A stretch of 64,000 nt of DNA. Origin: Variovorax sp. Root411. Lineage in GTDB: Bacteria > Pseudomonadota > Gammaproteobacteria > Burkholderiales > Burkholderiaceae_C. The translations under genes were made by a program, and so were the position numbers. The stretch covers positions 335,479 to 399,478 of the forward strand of contig NZ_LMDW01000012.1 in NCBI RefSeq assembly GCF_001425205.1. Reading direction: 5' to 3'. Below are positions 34,244-43,312 of this stretch, one piece after another. The stretch's first letter is position 1. Each line of letters opens with the position of its first letter. Below the pieces are notes generated by a model, which was not told where the DNA came from, did no database searches, and saw only the letters and a list, made by a program, of their open reading frames with translations.

Positions 34244-35185
34244 TCAGCGACGATCCAGTTGCGGCAGCGTCACCCACCATGCCGCCCCGACGATCAGCAA
34301 GCCCCCCGCCCATCCCCAAGACCCGATGCGCTCCCCGAACCCATACACCGCGATCAGCGCCCCGAACACCGGCTCGCTCCCCATCAGCAGCGACACCCGG
34401 CTCGGACTCGAACACGAGGCCGCGTGGTTCTGCGCGAAGAATGCGAAGACGGTGCACAGCAGCACGAGGTACGCCATGCCCCACCAGAACGAGGCCGTGG
34501 CGGGCGGCATGTGCCACGCCCCGCTGGCCGGCGAGGCGACGAGCGAGATCGTCGCCGCACCGATGGCCATCACGCCCGACTGCACCGCCGTCAGTGTCAG
34601 CGCAGGCATCGCATGCCGTCCGGTCAGCCGCCGCGTCATGCACACCATCACGGCGCGCAGGAAGGCGGCGATCACCATCAATCCATCGCCCCAGCCCACC
34701 GACAGGTCCGCGGGCGAGGTGGCCGACAGCATCGCGGCCCCCAGCGCCGACAGGCCCGCCGCCCAGAGCATGCGCCGCGCCGGCCGCTGGCCCAGCAGCC
34801 ACCATTCGACGAACGGCGTGAACGCGACACACAGGCTGATGAGGAACGCGGCATTGCTCGCCGTGGTCAGCGACACGCCGAAGGTCTCGCACACGAAGAT
34901 CGCCAGCAGGTTTGCGCCGAGCAGCCCGCCCACCGCGAGGCCCTGGCGCCACCGGGCATTGAACAACGGCCTCAGCGCGGGCAGCAGCACGACGAAGGTC
35001 AGCCCGAAGCGCAGCGCGATGAACTCCAGCGCGGGCAGCTGCTGCGTCGCCTGCTTGGCCACCGCGTAGCTGCCGCCCCACACTGCCGCCACCAGCAGCA
35101 GCATGACTTCGGCGAGGCCGATGCCCGCCCACTTCTTGCCGCCCCATGCGCCGGGGGCGACACTGCGCAACTGCTTTGAATCCAT
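34244..35185 (-). CDS. EamA/DMT-family transporter
   Basis: A 313-residue drug/metabolite-type permease with ten hydrophobic segments in two EamA repeats (LLLVAAVWGGSYAVAKQA near the start; second repeat from about residue 165). The ATG at 35185 (MDSKQL) is preferred; an upstream ATG at 35299 would extend through the LysR promoter region. It is divergent from a LysR regulator across about 98 bp, the usual arrangement for a regulator and its target exporter. The substrate is unknown. Confidence 0.85.
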   Translation of the reverse strand: MDSKQLRSVAPGAWGGKKWAGIGLAEVMLLLVAAVWGGSYAVAKQATQQLPALEFIALRFGLTFVVLLPALRPLFNARWRQGLAVGGLLGANLLAIFVCETFGVSLTTASNAAFLISLCVAFTPFVEWWLLGQRPARRMLWAAGLSALGAAMLSATSPADLSVGWGDGLMVIAAFLRAVMVCMTRRLTGRHAMPALTLTAVQSGVMAIGAATISLVASPASGAWHMPPATASFWWGMAYLVLLCTVFAFFAQNHAASCSSPSRVSLLMGSEPVFGALIAVYGFGERIGSWGWAGGLLIVGAAWWVTLPQLDRR

Positions 35186-35283
35186 ACTGTCGGCCCGCCG
35201 TTCATGAACAACCCATCGAGAGGGCATTGTTCTGGGCATCACCCGGGCCACACAGCCGTCGGCCGGAACAGGACTATTGCGTC

Positions 35284-36240
35284 GTGGGAACGAATTCATT
35301 TCTCAAAGTGCTGCCGGAGATGGTGACCTTCGTGCGTGTCGCCGAGCTGGGCAGCTTCTCGGCAGCGGCCGATCTGCTGGGCATGACACCGTCGGCCGCG
35401 AGCCGGCAGGTGAAACGGCTCGAAAAGGAAATCGGCGTGCAGTTGCTGCAGCGCACGACGCGCCAGCTGCGACTGACCGAACCCGGCGCCGAGGCCTTCG
35501 CGCGCTGCCGCGAGCTGGTGCTGGCGGCGCAGGGCGCGATGGAGATCGGGCAGCAGTTCTCCACCAGGCCGAGCGGACTGGTGCGCATCAGCGCGCCCAA
35601 GGCCTTTGCGCGGCGCGTGCTGCATCCGCACATCCTCGGCTTCCTGCGGCGCTATCCGGACGTGGACGTGCAGCTCATCGTGGCCGACCGCGACGTCGAT
35701 GCGATCCGCGAGGGCGTCGACCTGGTGGTGCGGCTGACGACGGCGCCACCCGAAGGGCTGGTGGCGCGGAAGCTGATGGCGGTGGAACACATCCTGTGCG
35801 CAACGCCCGCCTACCTGGCGCGGCACGCAACGGCCATCGCACACCCGAACGACCTGCTCGCGCACAGCTGCCTGTCGCTCGGCGAGCACGAGCGGGACAA
35901 CCACTGGCGTTTCAGGAAGAGCGGCGAAGAAGACGCAGAGGTCGTCGTGCGCGGCCGCTACATTTCCAACCACAGCGAGGTGCGGCTCGAAGGCGCGCTG
36001 GCGGACCTGGGCATCGCCTGCGTGCCGGTGTTCATGGCGCGCGAGGCGCTGGACGCGGGCGGCGTGGTTCGCGTGCTGGCCGAATGGGAGTTCCAGGGCA
36101 ACTACCACGGGCACGCGTACATCCTGTACCCGCCCAGCCGCTTCACCGCACCCAAGTGCAAGGTGCTGGTCGATCACCTGCTCGGTGCGCTCAGTGCTTC
36201 TTCTTCAGCAGGACGCGCACCGCCTCGGGCAGGGAGCTGA
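35284..36240 (+). CDS. LysR-family transcriptional regulator
   Basis: A 318-residue regulator with an N-terminal winged helix (VRVAELGSFSAAADLLGMTP, then SAASRQVKRLEKEIGVQLLQ) and a LysR substrate-binding domain (GLVRISAPKAFARRVLHPHI onward). The GTG at 35284 has ACAGGAC about 10 nt upstream; an ATG at 35320 would cut into the helix-turn-helix. It is divergent from the EamA transporter gene, its likely target. The last 50 nt overlap a short ORF on the opposite strand, and the C-terminal serine/alanine/proline tail looks less conserved than the rest. Confidence 0.88.
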   Translation: MGTNSFLKVLPEMVTFVRVAELGSFSAAADLLGMTPSAASRQVKRLEKEIGVQLLQRTTRQLRLTEPGAEAFARCRELVLAAQGAMEIGQQFSTRPSGLVRISAPKAFARRVLHPHILGFLRRYPDVDVQLIVADRDVDAIREGVDLVVRLTTAPPEGLVARKLMAVEHILCATPAYLARHATAIAHPNDLLAHSCLSLGEHERDNHWRFRKSGEEDAEVVVRGRYISNHSEVRLEGALADLGIACVPVFMAREALDAGGVVRVLAEWEFQGNYHGHAYILYPPSRFTAPKCKVLVDHLLGALSASSSAGRAPPRAGS

Positions 36241-36289
36241 CCTGCGTTTCCCACAGGCGCACAAAGCGCCAGTCGGAAAGGAACTTCAT
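36191..36289 (-). CDS. Small ORF overlapping the alr stop (32 aa, unrecognised)
   Basis: A 32-codon ORF whose ATG overlaps the alr stop codon (ATGA), an arrangement that allows coupled translation. A GAAGG purine stretch sits just upstream. The predicted peptide (MKFLSDWRFVRLWETQ ... LLKKKH) is basic and amphipathic, with tryptophans at 7 and 13. It overlaps the 3' end of the LysR gene in antisense. I do not recognise a family. It could be a genuine small protein or chance. Confidence 0.4.
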   Translation of the reverse strand: MKFLSDWRFVRLWETQVSSLPEAVRVLLKKKH

Positions 36290-37395
36290 TGGCCTTCGCT
36301 GGAGGCCGGTTCGGCGAACGGCACGCGCTGCGCCACGGCGCACATGAGTTCGTAGCCGATCGTGCCCGCGGCCTTCGCAACCTCGTCGATGGGCAGCACC
36401 GCGCCGGTCTTCGCGGATTTGCCCCACAGCGTGACCTCGCTGCCGAACTTCGCGTCGGGCACGTTCGTGAGGTCGACGGTGATCATGTCCATGCTCACGC
36501 GGCCGACCATGTGGGTGCGCACGCCGTTCACCAGCACCGGCGTGCCGCTGTCGCAGTGGCGCGGATAGCCGTCGGCATAGCCGACCGCCGCGATGCCGAT
36601 GGTGAGCGGCCCCTGCGCCGTGAACCTGGAGCCGTAGCCGATTGTGTCGCCGGCCTTCAGCGTCTGCACCGAGATGATCTGGGTCGACAGCGTCATGGTG
36701 GGCTGCAGCTGCCAGTGCGCCGCATCGTGCTCGGGAAAATCGGGCGCGCTGCCGTACAGCAGGATGCCGGGGCGCACCCAGTCGCCGCGCGTCTGCTCGG
36801 CGTGGCGCAGCGTGGCGGCGCTGTTGGCGACGGAGCGCTCGCCCGGCAGGTCGCGGGTAACGCGCTCGAAGGTCGCCAGCTGGTGAGCGATGCCGCGCGC
36901 GCCGTCGGCGTCGCTGAAGTGGGTCATCAGCGAGATCTCGTCGACCTGCGTCAGCGCGTTCAGGCGGGTCCAGGCGGAGCCGAAGCGCTCGGGCGTGAAG
37001 CCCAGGCGGTTCATGCCGGAGTTCATCTTCAGGAACACGCGCTGCGGCTTCAGGGTCTTGTGGGCGGCGAGCATGTCGATCTGCTCGTCGCAGTGCACGG
37101 TGTGCCAGAGGTCCAGCCGCGAGCACAGCTCCAGGTCGCGGGCGTCGAACACGCCTTCGAGCAGCAGCACCGGGCCGCGCCACCCGAGTGCGCGCACTCG
37201 CTCGGCCTCGGCCAGGTCGAGCAGCGCGAAGCCATCGGCGCCGCGCAAGCCTTCATAGACCCGCTCGATGCCATGCCCATAGGCATTGGCCTTGACGACG
37301 GCCCAGACGCGGGCCTCGAGGGCCGAGCGGCGCGCCCGCTCGAGGTTGTGACGCAGGGCGCCGGTGTGGACGGTGGCGAGAATGGGACGCGGCAT
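36286..37395 (-). CDS. alr: Alanine racemase
   Basis: A 369-residue PLP enzyme that makes D-alanine for peptidoglycan. The PLP lysine is K35 (AVVKANAYGHG) and the opposite catalytic tyrosine is Y254 (DTIGYGSRF). FLKMNSGMNRLGF and GRVSMDMITVDLT are standard signatures. The ATG at 37395 is preceded by GGGGAA (TCTTCCCCGGAATTTCC on the other strand). It is divergent from lplT. A tiny ORF overlaps its stop. Confidence 0.95.
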   Translation of the reverse strand: MPRPILATVHTGALRHNLERARRSALEARVWAVVKANAYGHGIERVYEGLRGADGFALLDLAEAERVRALGWRGPVLLLEGVFDARDLELCSRLDLWHTVHCDEQIDMLAAHKTLKPQRVFLKMNSGMNRLGFTPERFGSAWTRLNALTQVDEISLMTHFSDADGARGIAHQLATFERVTRDLPGERSVANSAATLRHAEQTRGDWVRPGILLYGSAPDFPEHDAAHWQLQPTMTLSTQIISVQTLKAGDTIGYGSRFTAQGPLTIGIAAVGYADGYPRHCDSGTPVLVNGVRTHMVGRVSMDMITVDLTNVPDAKFGSEVTLWGKSAKTGAVLPIDEVAKAAGTIGYELMCAVAQRVPFAEPASSEGQ

Positions 37396-37498
37396 GGAAA
37401 TTCCGGGGAAGACTCAGGGACAATGCAGACCACGTTTTAGCATCTTCGGGAATGGGGTTGAACACCGTAGGGATCCCTAATTCCGTGTCGCACCCCCA

Positions 37499-37507
37499 TG
37501 CTATAAC
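37499..37507 (+). promoter_or_regulatory. Extended -10 promoter element upstream of lplT
   Basis: TGCTATAAC matches an extended -10 (TGN-TATAAC), 69 bp before the lplT start in the alr/lplT divergent region. No good -35 hexamer is present at 17 bp, as is common with extended -10 promoters. The rest of this 181-bp gap shows nothing else convincing. Confidence 0.4.
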
Positions 37508-37576
37508 CGCCCATTCGCCCGTAGCGCAACACTTTTTCACTACCGCCAGCAGACACTCTGGCCAGCCAGCCCATCG

Positions 37577-38881
37577 ATGAAGCGCGGTTTCTACACGATC
37601 ATGTCGGCCCAGTTCTTTTCGTCACTGGCCGACCAAGCGCTTTTCGTTGTTGCGGTCGACCTCATGCGAAGTTCGGGTGCGCCTGAATGGCAGCGCGCAG
37701 CCCTGGTGCCTATCTTCGCCGTCTTCTATGTGGTGCTGGCGCCGCTGGTGGGCGCTTTTGCCGATGCCTTGCCCAAGGGCAAGGTGATGTTCATCAGCAA
37801 TGCCATCAAGGTGGTGGGCTGCCTGATGATGCTGTTCGGCTCGCATCCGCTGCTGTCGTACTCCATCGTGGGGCTGGGCGCCGCGGCGTACTCGCCGGCG
37901 AAGTACGGCATCCTCACCGAACTGCTGCCGGCGTCCCAGCTGGTGAAGGCCAACGGCTGGATCGAAGGGCTGACCATCGCGTCGATCCTGCTGGGCATCG
38001 TGCTCGGCGGCACGCTGGTGGGGCATGCCATTTCCAGCAAGCTGCTGGCCTTCGACCTCCCGCTCATCGACACCGGCATCGACTCGCCGGCCGAGGCCGC
38101 GATATCGGTGCTGATCTTCGTCTACGTGCTGGCGGCATGGTTCAACACGCGCATCCCGCACACCGGCGTCGAGATGCGCCCGCTGCGCTCCAACCCCGAG
38201 CACGGCCTGGCGCGCAACATCGCCGCGCTGCTGCCCGACTTCTGGCACTGCAACGCCCGCCTGTGGCGCGACCGCCTCGGCCAGATCTCGCTGGCCACCA
38301 CCACGCTGTTCTGGGGCGCGGGCGGCAACCTCAAGTACATCGTGCTGGCCTGGGCCTCGCTGGCGCTGGGCTACAACACCACGCAGGCCTCGGCGCTGAC
38401 GGGCGTGGTGACCATCGGCACGGCCGTGGGCGCGATCGTGGCCTCGATGCGCATGCGGCTGGACATGGCCACGCGCGTGATTCCCATGGGCATCGCGATG
38501 GGGCTGATGGTGATCTGCATGAACTTCATCGGCAACGTGTGGCTGGCGGTGCCGTTCCTGATCCTGCTGGGCGGCCTGGGCGGCTTTCTCGTGGTGCCGA
38601 TGAATGCGCTGCTGCAGCACCGCGGCCACAACCTGATGGGCGCGGGCCGTTCGATTGCCGTGCAGAACTTCAACGAGCAGGCCTGCATTCTCCTGCTCGG
38701 CGGCTTCTACAGCGTGTGCACGGGCCTCGGCCTCTCGGCGTACGGCGCGATCAGTGCGTTCGGGCTGGTGGTGGCGGGCTGCATGTGGCTCATCAAGCGC
38801 TGGCACGAAAACAACCAGAAGAAATACCCCGAAGAGGTCGCACACCTGCTGGCCATCGCCCGCAGCGACAAACACCACTAG
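37577..38881 (+). CDS. lplT: Lysophospholipid transporter
   Basis: A 434-residue major facilitator of the LplT family, which flips lysophosphatidylethanolamine across the inner membrane for re-acylation. Family wording: FYTIMSAQFFSSLADQALF at the start, LGAAAYSPAKYGILTELLP, ANGWIEGLTIASILLGIVLGG. About 12 membrane segments are visible. In enterobacteria the partner acyltransferase gene aas follows; here it does not. The second dispersed repeat begins within 5 bp of its stop. Confidence 0.93.
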   Translation: MKRGFYTIMSAQFFSSLADQALFVVAVDLMRSSGAPEWQRAALVPIFAVFYVVLAPLVGAFADALPKGKVMFISNAIKVVGCLMMLFGSHPLLSYSIVGLGAAAYSPAKYGILTELLPASQLVKANGWIEGLTIASILLGIVLGGTLVGHAISSKLLAFDLPLIDTGIDSPAEAAISVLIFVYVLAAWFNTRIPHTGVEMRPLRSNPEHGLARNIAALLPDFWHCNARLWRDRLGQISLATTTLFWGAGGNLKYIVLAWASLALGYNTTQASALTGVVTIGTAVGAIVASMRMRLDMATRVIPMGIAMGLMVICMNFIGNVWLAVPFLILLGGLGGFLVVPMNALLQHRGHNLMGAGRSIAVQNFNEQACILLLGGFYSVCTGLGLSAYGAISAFGLVVAGCMWLIKRWHENNQKKYPEEVAHLLAIARSDKHH

Positions 38882-38885
38882 CCTT

Positions 38886-38975
38886 CCCCAGGCTGCGCGC
38901 ACTTCGTGTCGCTGCGCCTTCCCCCTCGCCGGGGGCGACACCAGAGGCCCGGCGATGCCGGTTCCTCGGTGTCCC
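38886..38975 (-). repeat. Second dispersed hairpin repeat, copy 2b
   Basis: The reverse complement matches copy 2a at 13431-13520 from GGGAC to AGCCTGGGG. The first hairpin keeps its pairing with changed bases (GACACC/GGTGTC and GAGG/CCTC), and the loop differs (CATC versus CTTC). The block GCGACACGAAGTGCGCG is identical. It lies between two rightward genes but in the opposite orientation to copy 2a relative to transcription. Confidence 0.8.
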
Positions 38976-38993
38976 ACGAAAATTCCCGCCACC

Positions 38994-39884
38994 ATGCCCG
39001 CGCTCGCCCTCATCTTCAACGCCTTCGTCTGGGGCGTTTCGTGGTTCCCGTTTCGCCAGATCGCGAGCCATGGCCTGCATCCGCTGTGGACCACCTGCCT
39101 GATCTACCTGGCCATCACGCTCGTGATGGGACTCGTGCGACGGCACGCGTGGAAAGGCTTCGCTGCCTTTCCGTTGCTGGCACTGCTGGGCCTCGCGGCC
39201 GGCTTCACCAACGTGGGTTTCAACTGGGCCGTGACGCAGGGCGACGTGGTGCGCGTGGTGCTGCTGTTCTACCTGATGCCGCTGTGGAGCGTGCTGCTGG
39301 GCTGGCTGCTGCTGGGCGAGCGGCCGACCGGCGGCGCGCTGGCGCGCGTGGCGCTGGCGCTCACCGGCGTGGTGGTGGTGCTGAAGGCGCCCGGCACCGA
39401 CTGGCCGGTGCCGTCGAGCCTGCCCGACTGGCTGGGCGTGGCGGCGGGCTTCAGCTTTGCCGTCACCAACATCGCGCTGCGCCATCTGCGGCAGGCGCCG
39501 GGCGAGTCGCGCGCACTGTCGATGTTCTGCGGCTGTGCCTTCGTGGCCGGCGCCGCGGCGCTGGGCGGCACAGCGCTCGGCGCGTTCGATTCGCCGCTGC
39601 GCGCCTCGCCGGGCTGGCTCGGCTGGGCCGTGCTGCTGGGCACGGGCTTCGTCTTCGCCAACGTGTGCCTGCAGTACGGCGCGGCCCGGCTCCCGGCCGC
39701 CGCGACCTCGGTGATCATGCTGTCGGAGGTGCTCTTCGCCAGCGTGTCGTCGGTGGCGCTCGGCGCAGCCACGATGGAGCCGCGCATCCTCGTCGGCGGC
39801 GCGCTGATCGTGCTGGGCGCCATCTGGTCGGCGTTTGCACGAACGCCCGGGCGGAGTGATGATCGCGCCTCTTCCCCCACCTGA
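38994..39884 (+). CDS. EamA/DMT-family transporter
   Basis: A 296-residue permease with ten predicted membrane segments in two EamA repeats (FNAFVWGVSWFPFRQIASHG at the start; PLWSVLLGWLLLGERPTGG at the end of repeat 1). The tail after about residue 282 is hydrophilic. The ATG at 38994 follows the dispersed repeat directly. The glutathione peroxidase gene follows after 11 nt, so the two may be co-transcribed. The substrate is unknown. Confidence 0.87.
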   Translation: MPALALIFNAFVWGVSWFPFRQIASHGLHPLWTTCLIYLAITLVMGLVRRHAWKGFAAFPLLALLGLAAGFTNVGFNWAVTQGDVVRVVLLFYLMPLWSVLLGWLLLGERPTGGALARVALALTGVVVVLKAPGTDWPVPSSLPDWLGVAAGFSFAVTNIALRHLRQAPGESRALSMFCGCAFVAGAAALGGTALGAFDSPLRASPGWLGWAVLLGTGFVFANVCLQYGAARLPAAATSVIMLSEVLFASVSSVALGAATMEPRILVGGALIVLGAIWSAFARTPGRSDDRASSPT

Positions 39885-39895
39885 GGAGAAACAGC

Positions 39896-40387
39896 ATGAC
39901 CAGCGTTTACGACTTCGAGGCCAACCAGATCAACGGCAAGCCGGTAAAGCTCTCCGCCTTCAAGGGCAAGGTGCTGCTGATCGTCAACACCGCCAGCAAA
40001 TGCGGCTTCACGCCGCAGTTCGCGGGGCTGGAGGCGCTGCACGAAAAGTACGCCGGCCAGGGGCTTGCGGTGCTGGGCTTTCCGTCGAACCAGTTCGGCG
40101 CGCAAGACCCGGGCACCAACGAAGAGATCGGCGCCTTCTGCACCACGAACTACGGCGTGAGCTTCCCGATGATGGAGAAGATCGACGTGAACGGCAGCAA
40201 CGCCGCGCCGCTGTACCAGTGGCTCACGAAGGAAAAGCCGGGGCTGCTGGGCAGCACGGCCATCAAGTGGAACTTCACCAAGTTCCTCATCGGGCGCGAC
40301 GGCACCGTGCTCAAGCGCTACGCGCCGCTGGACACGCCGGCTTCGCTGACGCGCGATGTGGAGGCCGCGCTGGCGGCTGCTGGCTGA
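39896..40387 (+). CDS. Glutathione peroxidase (thiol peroxidase type)
   Basis: A 163-residue cytoplasmic peroxidase with the catalytic tetrad C36 (NTASKCGFTP), Q66 (FPSNQFG), and W125/N126 (IKWNFTKF). It has cysteine instead of selenocysteine, as is usual in bacteria. It reduces peroxides with thioredoxin or glutathione. RBS AGGAGA is upstream of the ATG. Its stop codon lies at the top of a perfect 11-bp hairpin. Confidence 0.93.
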   Translation: MTSVYDFEANQINGKPVKLSAFKGKVLLIVNTASKCGFTPQFAGLEALHEKYAGQGLAVLGFPSNQFGAQDPGTNEEIGAFCTTNYGVSFPMMEKIDVNGSNAAPLYQWLTKEKPGLLGSTAIKWNFTKFLIGRDGTVLKRYAPLDTPASLTRDVEAALAAAG

Positions 40388-40400
40388 GGCAGCCAGCAGC
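40376..40400. terminator. Perfect hairpin over the glutathione peroxidase stop
   Basis: GCTGCTGGCTG (40376-40386) pairs perfectly with CAGCCAGCAGC (40390-40400) across a 3-nt AGG loop. It sits between two convergent genes. There is no U-run, so a bidirectional Rho-independent end is uncertain, but such a stem would protect both 3' ends. Confidence 0.5.
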
Positions 40401-40405
40401 CTGGG

Positions 40406-40843
40406 CTAGAACCTGAAGTCGGCCGTCTTCGAGCCACCGCCCACCGTCACGGTCTGGCTCTTGGCGGCGCCGCCAGGAGCGGCAACGTCGATCACGTAGC
40501 GCCCGTTCGGCAGGTCGACCAGGCAGACCGGGCCGTTGGCGCGGAACGCCAGCGCGGCAGCGCTGTTGGCATCGCCGCCCTTGATGGTCACGTCGACATT
40601 GGCCATGTAGGCGCCGTCGGTGCGCGCGAACAGCAAGGCCAGCGGATGGTCCTTCATGGCGGCGCGCATGGCCGCCGATTCATCGGAACCGATGCCGCCG
40701 CATACGTAGCGTGCCGTGCCTGCGCCCTGCCAGGACGGCATGGCGCCTTGCGCCTGCGCGGCCACCGCACCGGCCGCGCAGAGGCAGGCCAGCAGCATGC
40801 GCCGCAGCGCGGAAGAAACGAGGGGTGCGGGAACATGGGACAT
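40406..40843 (-). CDS. Hypothetical secreted protein
   Basis: A 145-residue protein with a signal peptide (residues 1-32, hydrophobic LLACLCAAGAVAA, cleaved near AQAQ). The mature part has two cysteines (RYVCGGIGSDE and GPVCLVDLPNG) and a carboxypeptidase-regulatory-like beta pattern (LPNGRYVIDVAAPGGAAKSQ). I do not recognise a named family. It is convergent with the glutathione peroxidase gene and lies downstream of glcF with a 91-bp gap. Confidence 0.7.
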   Translation of the reverse strand: MSHVPAPLVSSALRRMLLACLCAAGAVAAQAQGAMPSWQGAGTARYVCGGIGSDESAAMRAAMKDHPLALLFARTDGAYMANVDVTIKGGDANSAAALAFRANGPVCLVDLPNGRYVIDVAAPGGAAKSQTVTVGGGSKTADFRF

Positions 40844-40934
40844 GGCACGGTCTCCTTGCTAGCGGATTCGATGCAGCCATGATGCCCCGATCGACGTTCG
40901 CGCGAGTCGGACCGCGCCCTCCCCCGCTGTGCGA

Positions 40935-42167
40935 TCAGGCCGCGTCCAGCGCCGCGTCGAGCAACTCGACCCAGTGCCGCACCGGCGTGTCGCCGCTGCC
41001 GCTTTGCAGGTGCGTGATGCAGCCGATGTTGGCCGACGCGATGGTGACGGGCTGCAGCTGCTTCAAGTGGCCCAGCTTGCGGTCGCGCAGCGGGTAGGCC
41101 AGCTCGGGCTGCAGCACCGAGTAGGTGCCGGCCGAGCCGCAGCACAGGTGCGACTCGTTCATTGCCACGCGGATGTCGAAGCCCAGCGCGCGCAGGTGCG
41201 TCTCGACGCCGCCGCGCAGCTTCTGGCCGTGCTGCAGCGTGCACGGCGGGTGGTAGGCCACCACGCCCTGCGGCGCGCGCACGCGGGCCTTCAGGGCAGG
41301 CACGAGGTCCGGCAGCAATTCGCTCAGGTCGCGCGTGAGCTCGCTGATGCGTGCCGCCTTCAGTGCATAGGCCGCGTCGTGCTGCAGGATGTGGCCGTAC
41401 TCGCGCACGGTGACGCCGCAGCCCGAGGCGTTCATCACGATGGCCTCCACATCGTTACGTTCCACGAAGGGCCACCACGCGTCGATGTTGGCGCGCATCT
41501 GCGCCTTGCCGCCGTCCTGGTCGTTGAGGTGGAACTTCACCGCGCCGCAGCAGCCGGATTCGGGTGCGATCACTGCCTGGATGCCGGCCGCATCGAGCAC
41601 GCGCGCGGTGGCGCTGTTGATGTTCGGCATCATCGACGGCTGCACGCAGCCTGCGAGCATCAGCACCTTGCGTGCATGCGTGGCGGTGGGCCATTCCCCA
41701 GTGTCCTGCTTCGCGGGCACCTTGGCCTTGAGCGCCTCGGGCAAGAGGCCGCGCACCGACTGGCCGAGCTTCATCGCGGGGCCGAAGAGCGGCGACGGCA
41801 GGCCTTCTTTCAGCAGCCAGCGCTGCGCCGATTCCATCGCGGGGCGCGGCACCTTCTCGTCGACGATCCTGCGGCCGATGTCGACGAGGTTGCCGTATTG
41901 CACGCCGCTCGGGCAGGTGCTCTCGCAGTTGCGGCAGGTCAGGCAGCGGTCGAGATGCAGCTGCGTGCTGCGCGTCGGTGTCTTGCCTTCGAGCACCTGC
42001 TTGATGAGGTAGATGCGCCCGCGCGGGCCGTCGAGCTCGTCGCCGAGCAGTTGATACGTGGGGCAGGTGGCCGTGCAGAAGCCGCAGTGCACGCACTTGC
42101 GCAGGATGGCTTCGGCTTCGCGGCCTTCGTCGGTGCCACGAAATTCGGGGGCGAGCTCGGTTTGCAT
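40935..42167 (-). CDS. glcF: Glycolate oxidase iron-sulfur subunit
   Basis: A 410-residue subunit with two [4Fe-4S] ferredoxin motifs at C25/C28/C31/C35 (CVHCGFCTATCP) and C75/C78/C81/C85 (CLTCRNCESTCP), followed by two CCG domains (ESGCCGAVKF and SHLCCGSAGTY). It passes electrons from the GlcD/GlcE flavin to the membrane quinone pool as glycolate is oxidised to glyoxylate. It is the last gene of glcDEF, 13 nt after glcE. Confidence 0.95.
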   Translation of the reverse strand: MQTELAPEFRGTDEGREAEAILRKCVHCGFCTATCPTYQLLGDELDGPRGRIYLIKQVLEGKTPTRSTQLHLDRCLTCRNCESTCPSGVQYGNLVDIGRRIVDEKVPRPAMESAQRWLLKEGLPSPLFGPAMKLGQSVRGLLPEALKAKVPAKQDTGEWPTATHARKVLMLAGCVQPSMMPNINSATARVLDAAGIQAVIAPESGCCGAVKFHLNDQDGGKAQMRANIDAWWPFVERNDVEAIVMNASGCGVTVREYGHILQHDAAYALKAARISELTRDLSELLPDLVPALKARVRAPQGVVAYHPPCTLQHGQKLRGGVETHLRALGFDIRVAMNESHLCCGSAGTYSVLQPELAYPLRDRKLGHLKQLQPVTIASANIGCITHLQSGSGDTPVRHWVELLDAALDAA

Positions 42168-42180
42168 GTCGGTTCTTGTT

Positions 42181-43299
42181 TTACGTGGGGGCGAGCAGGC
42201 GGCCGCGGTTGAAGAGGCCGTGCGGATCGAACTCGCGTATCAGGGCGCGATGGATGCGTTCGATGGGCGCGCTCAGTGCATCGAAGCGCGGGACCGTGCT
42301 TTGCGTGCCTGAACCGGGCAGACGGAACAGCGTGGCATGGCCGCCCGCAGCGCGCGCGATCTCGCGGATGCGCGCGGCCTGATCAGGCGACGCCTTGTAC
42401 CAGCGTTGGCCCCCATGCCATTCGATCAAGGGCGCGGCGCCGTCGAGCGAGAGCACCGGCGCGGTCTGCGGCACCGACAGGCGCCAGAGCGCGTCCGTGC
42501 CTTCGCCGGTGGCGAACCACGGCAACTGCTGGTCGCGCAGCGATTGCCATTCGGCGGCGGCGCGCGCGTTGTCCTTGCGCTCGCCGCCGAGGTGCGTGCA
42601 TGCGGCTTCCACGGCGGCAGCGGCGCCGCGCAGGCGCAGGTACAGCGCGCCCGCGCCTTCGTGTTCGAACCAGCAGCTCGCATTCAGCGGCAGCGGCCGC
42701 CCGCCCCATTCGTTGAGCAGGCGCAGCGCATCGACTTGGCTGCACGCGAATTCAAGCGTGGCCTCGGCGGGCGCAACAGGCAGTACCTTGAGGCTCACCT
42801 CGGCGATCACGCCCAGCGTGCCGAGCGAACCCGCCAGCACGCGCGACACGTCATAGCCCGCGACGTTCTTCATCACCTGCCCGCCGAAGGTCAGCACCTC
42901 GCCACGGCCGTTGACCAGCGTGGCGCCGAGCACATAGTCGCGCACCGCGCCGACGCTGGCACGCGCCGGTCCGCTGAGGCCTGCAGCGACCATGCCGCCC
43001 ACAGTCCCGTCACCAAAACACGGCGGCTCGAACGGCAGGCACTGGCCTTTTTCTGCAAGCGCCGCTTCCAGTTCGGCGAGCGGCGTGCCGGCGCGCACGC
43101 TGACGACCAGCTCGCTGGGCTCGTAGCTCGTGATGCCGATGAACGCACGCATGTCGAGCAACTCACCTTGCAGTGTCTCGCCGTAGAAATCCTTGGTGCC
43201 ACCGCCGCGGATGCACAGCGGCGTGCTGGCAGCAGCTGCGGCACGGATGCGCTCGACGATCTGGTGGAGTGCGGTGTCGGTACTCATCTGGCGGTCCAT
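42181..43299 (-). CDS. glcE: Glycolate oxidase subunit GlcE
   Basis: A 372-residue FAD-binding subunit. The FAD_binding_4 domain covers about residues 10-175 (LCIRGGGTKDFYGE, PPCFGDGTVGGMVAAGLSGP, GGQVMKNVAGYDVSRVLAGS) and the tail HRALIREFDPHGLFNRGRL is typical. The start is uncertain: ATG at 43299 or 43287. A longer in-frame start at 43329 lies in the dispersed repeat and is rejected. The repeat separates it from glcD, so expression of glcE and glcF may differ from that of glcD. Confidence 0.92.
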   Translation of the reverse strand: MDRQMSTDTALHQIVERIRAAAAASTPLCIRGGGTKDFYGETLQGELLDMRAFIGITSYEPSELVVSVRAGTPLAELEAALAEKGQCLPFEPPCFGDGTVGGMVAAGLSGPARASVGAVRDYVLGATLVNGRGEVLTFGGQVMKNVAGYDVSRVLAGSLGTLGVIAEVSLKVLPVAPAEATLEFACSQVDALRLLNEWGGRPLPLNASCWFEHEGAGALYLRLRGAAAAVEAACTHLGGERKDNARAAAEWQSLRDQQLPWFATGEGTDALWRLSVPQTAPVLSLDGAAPLIEWHGGQRWYKASPDQAARIREIARAAGGHATLFRLPGSGTQSTVPRFDALSAPIERIHRALIREFDPHGLFNRGRLLAPT

Positions 43300-43312
43300 C
43301 GTGAGTGCTGTT

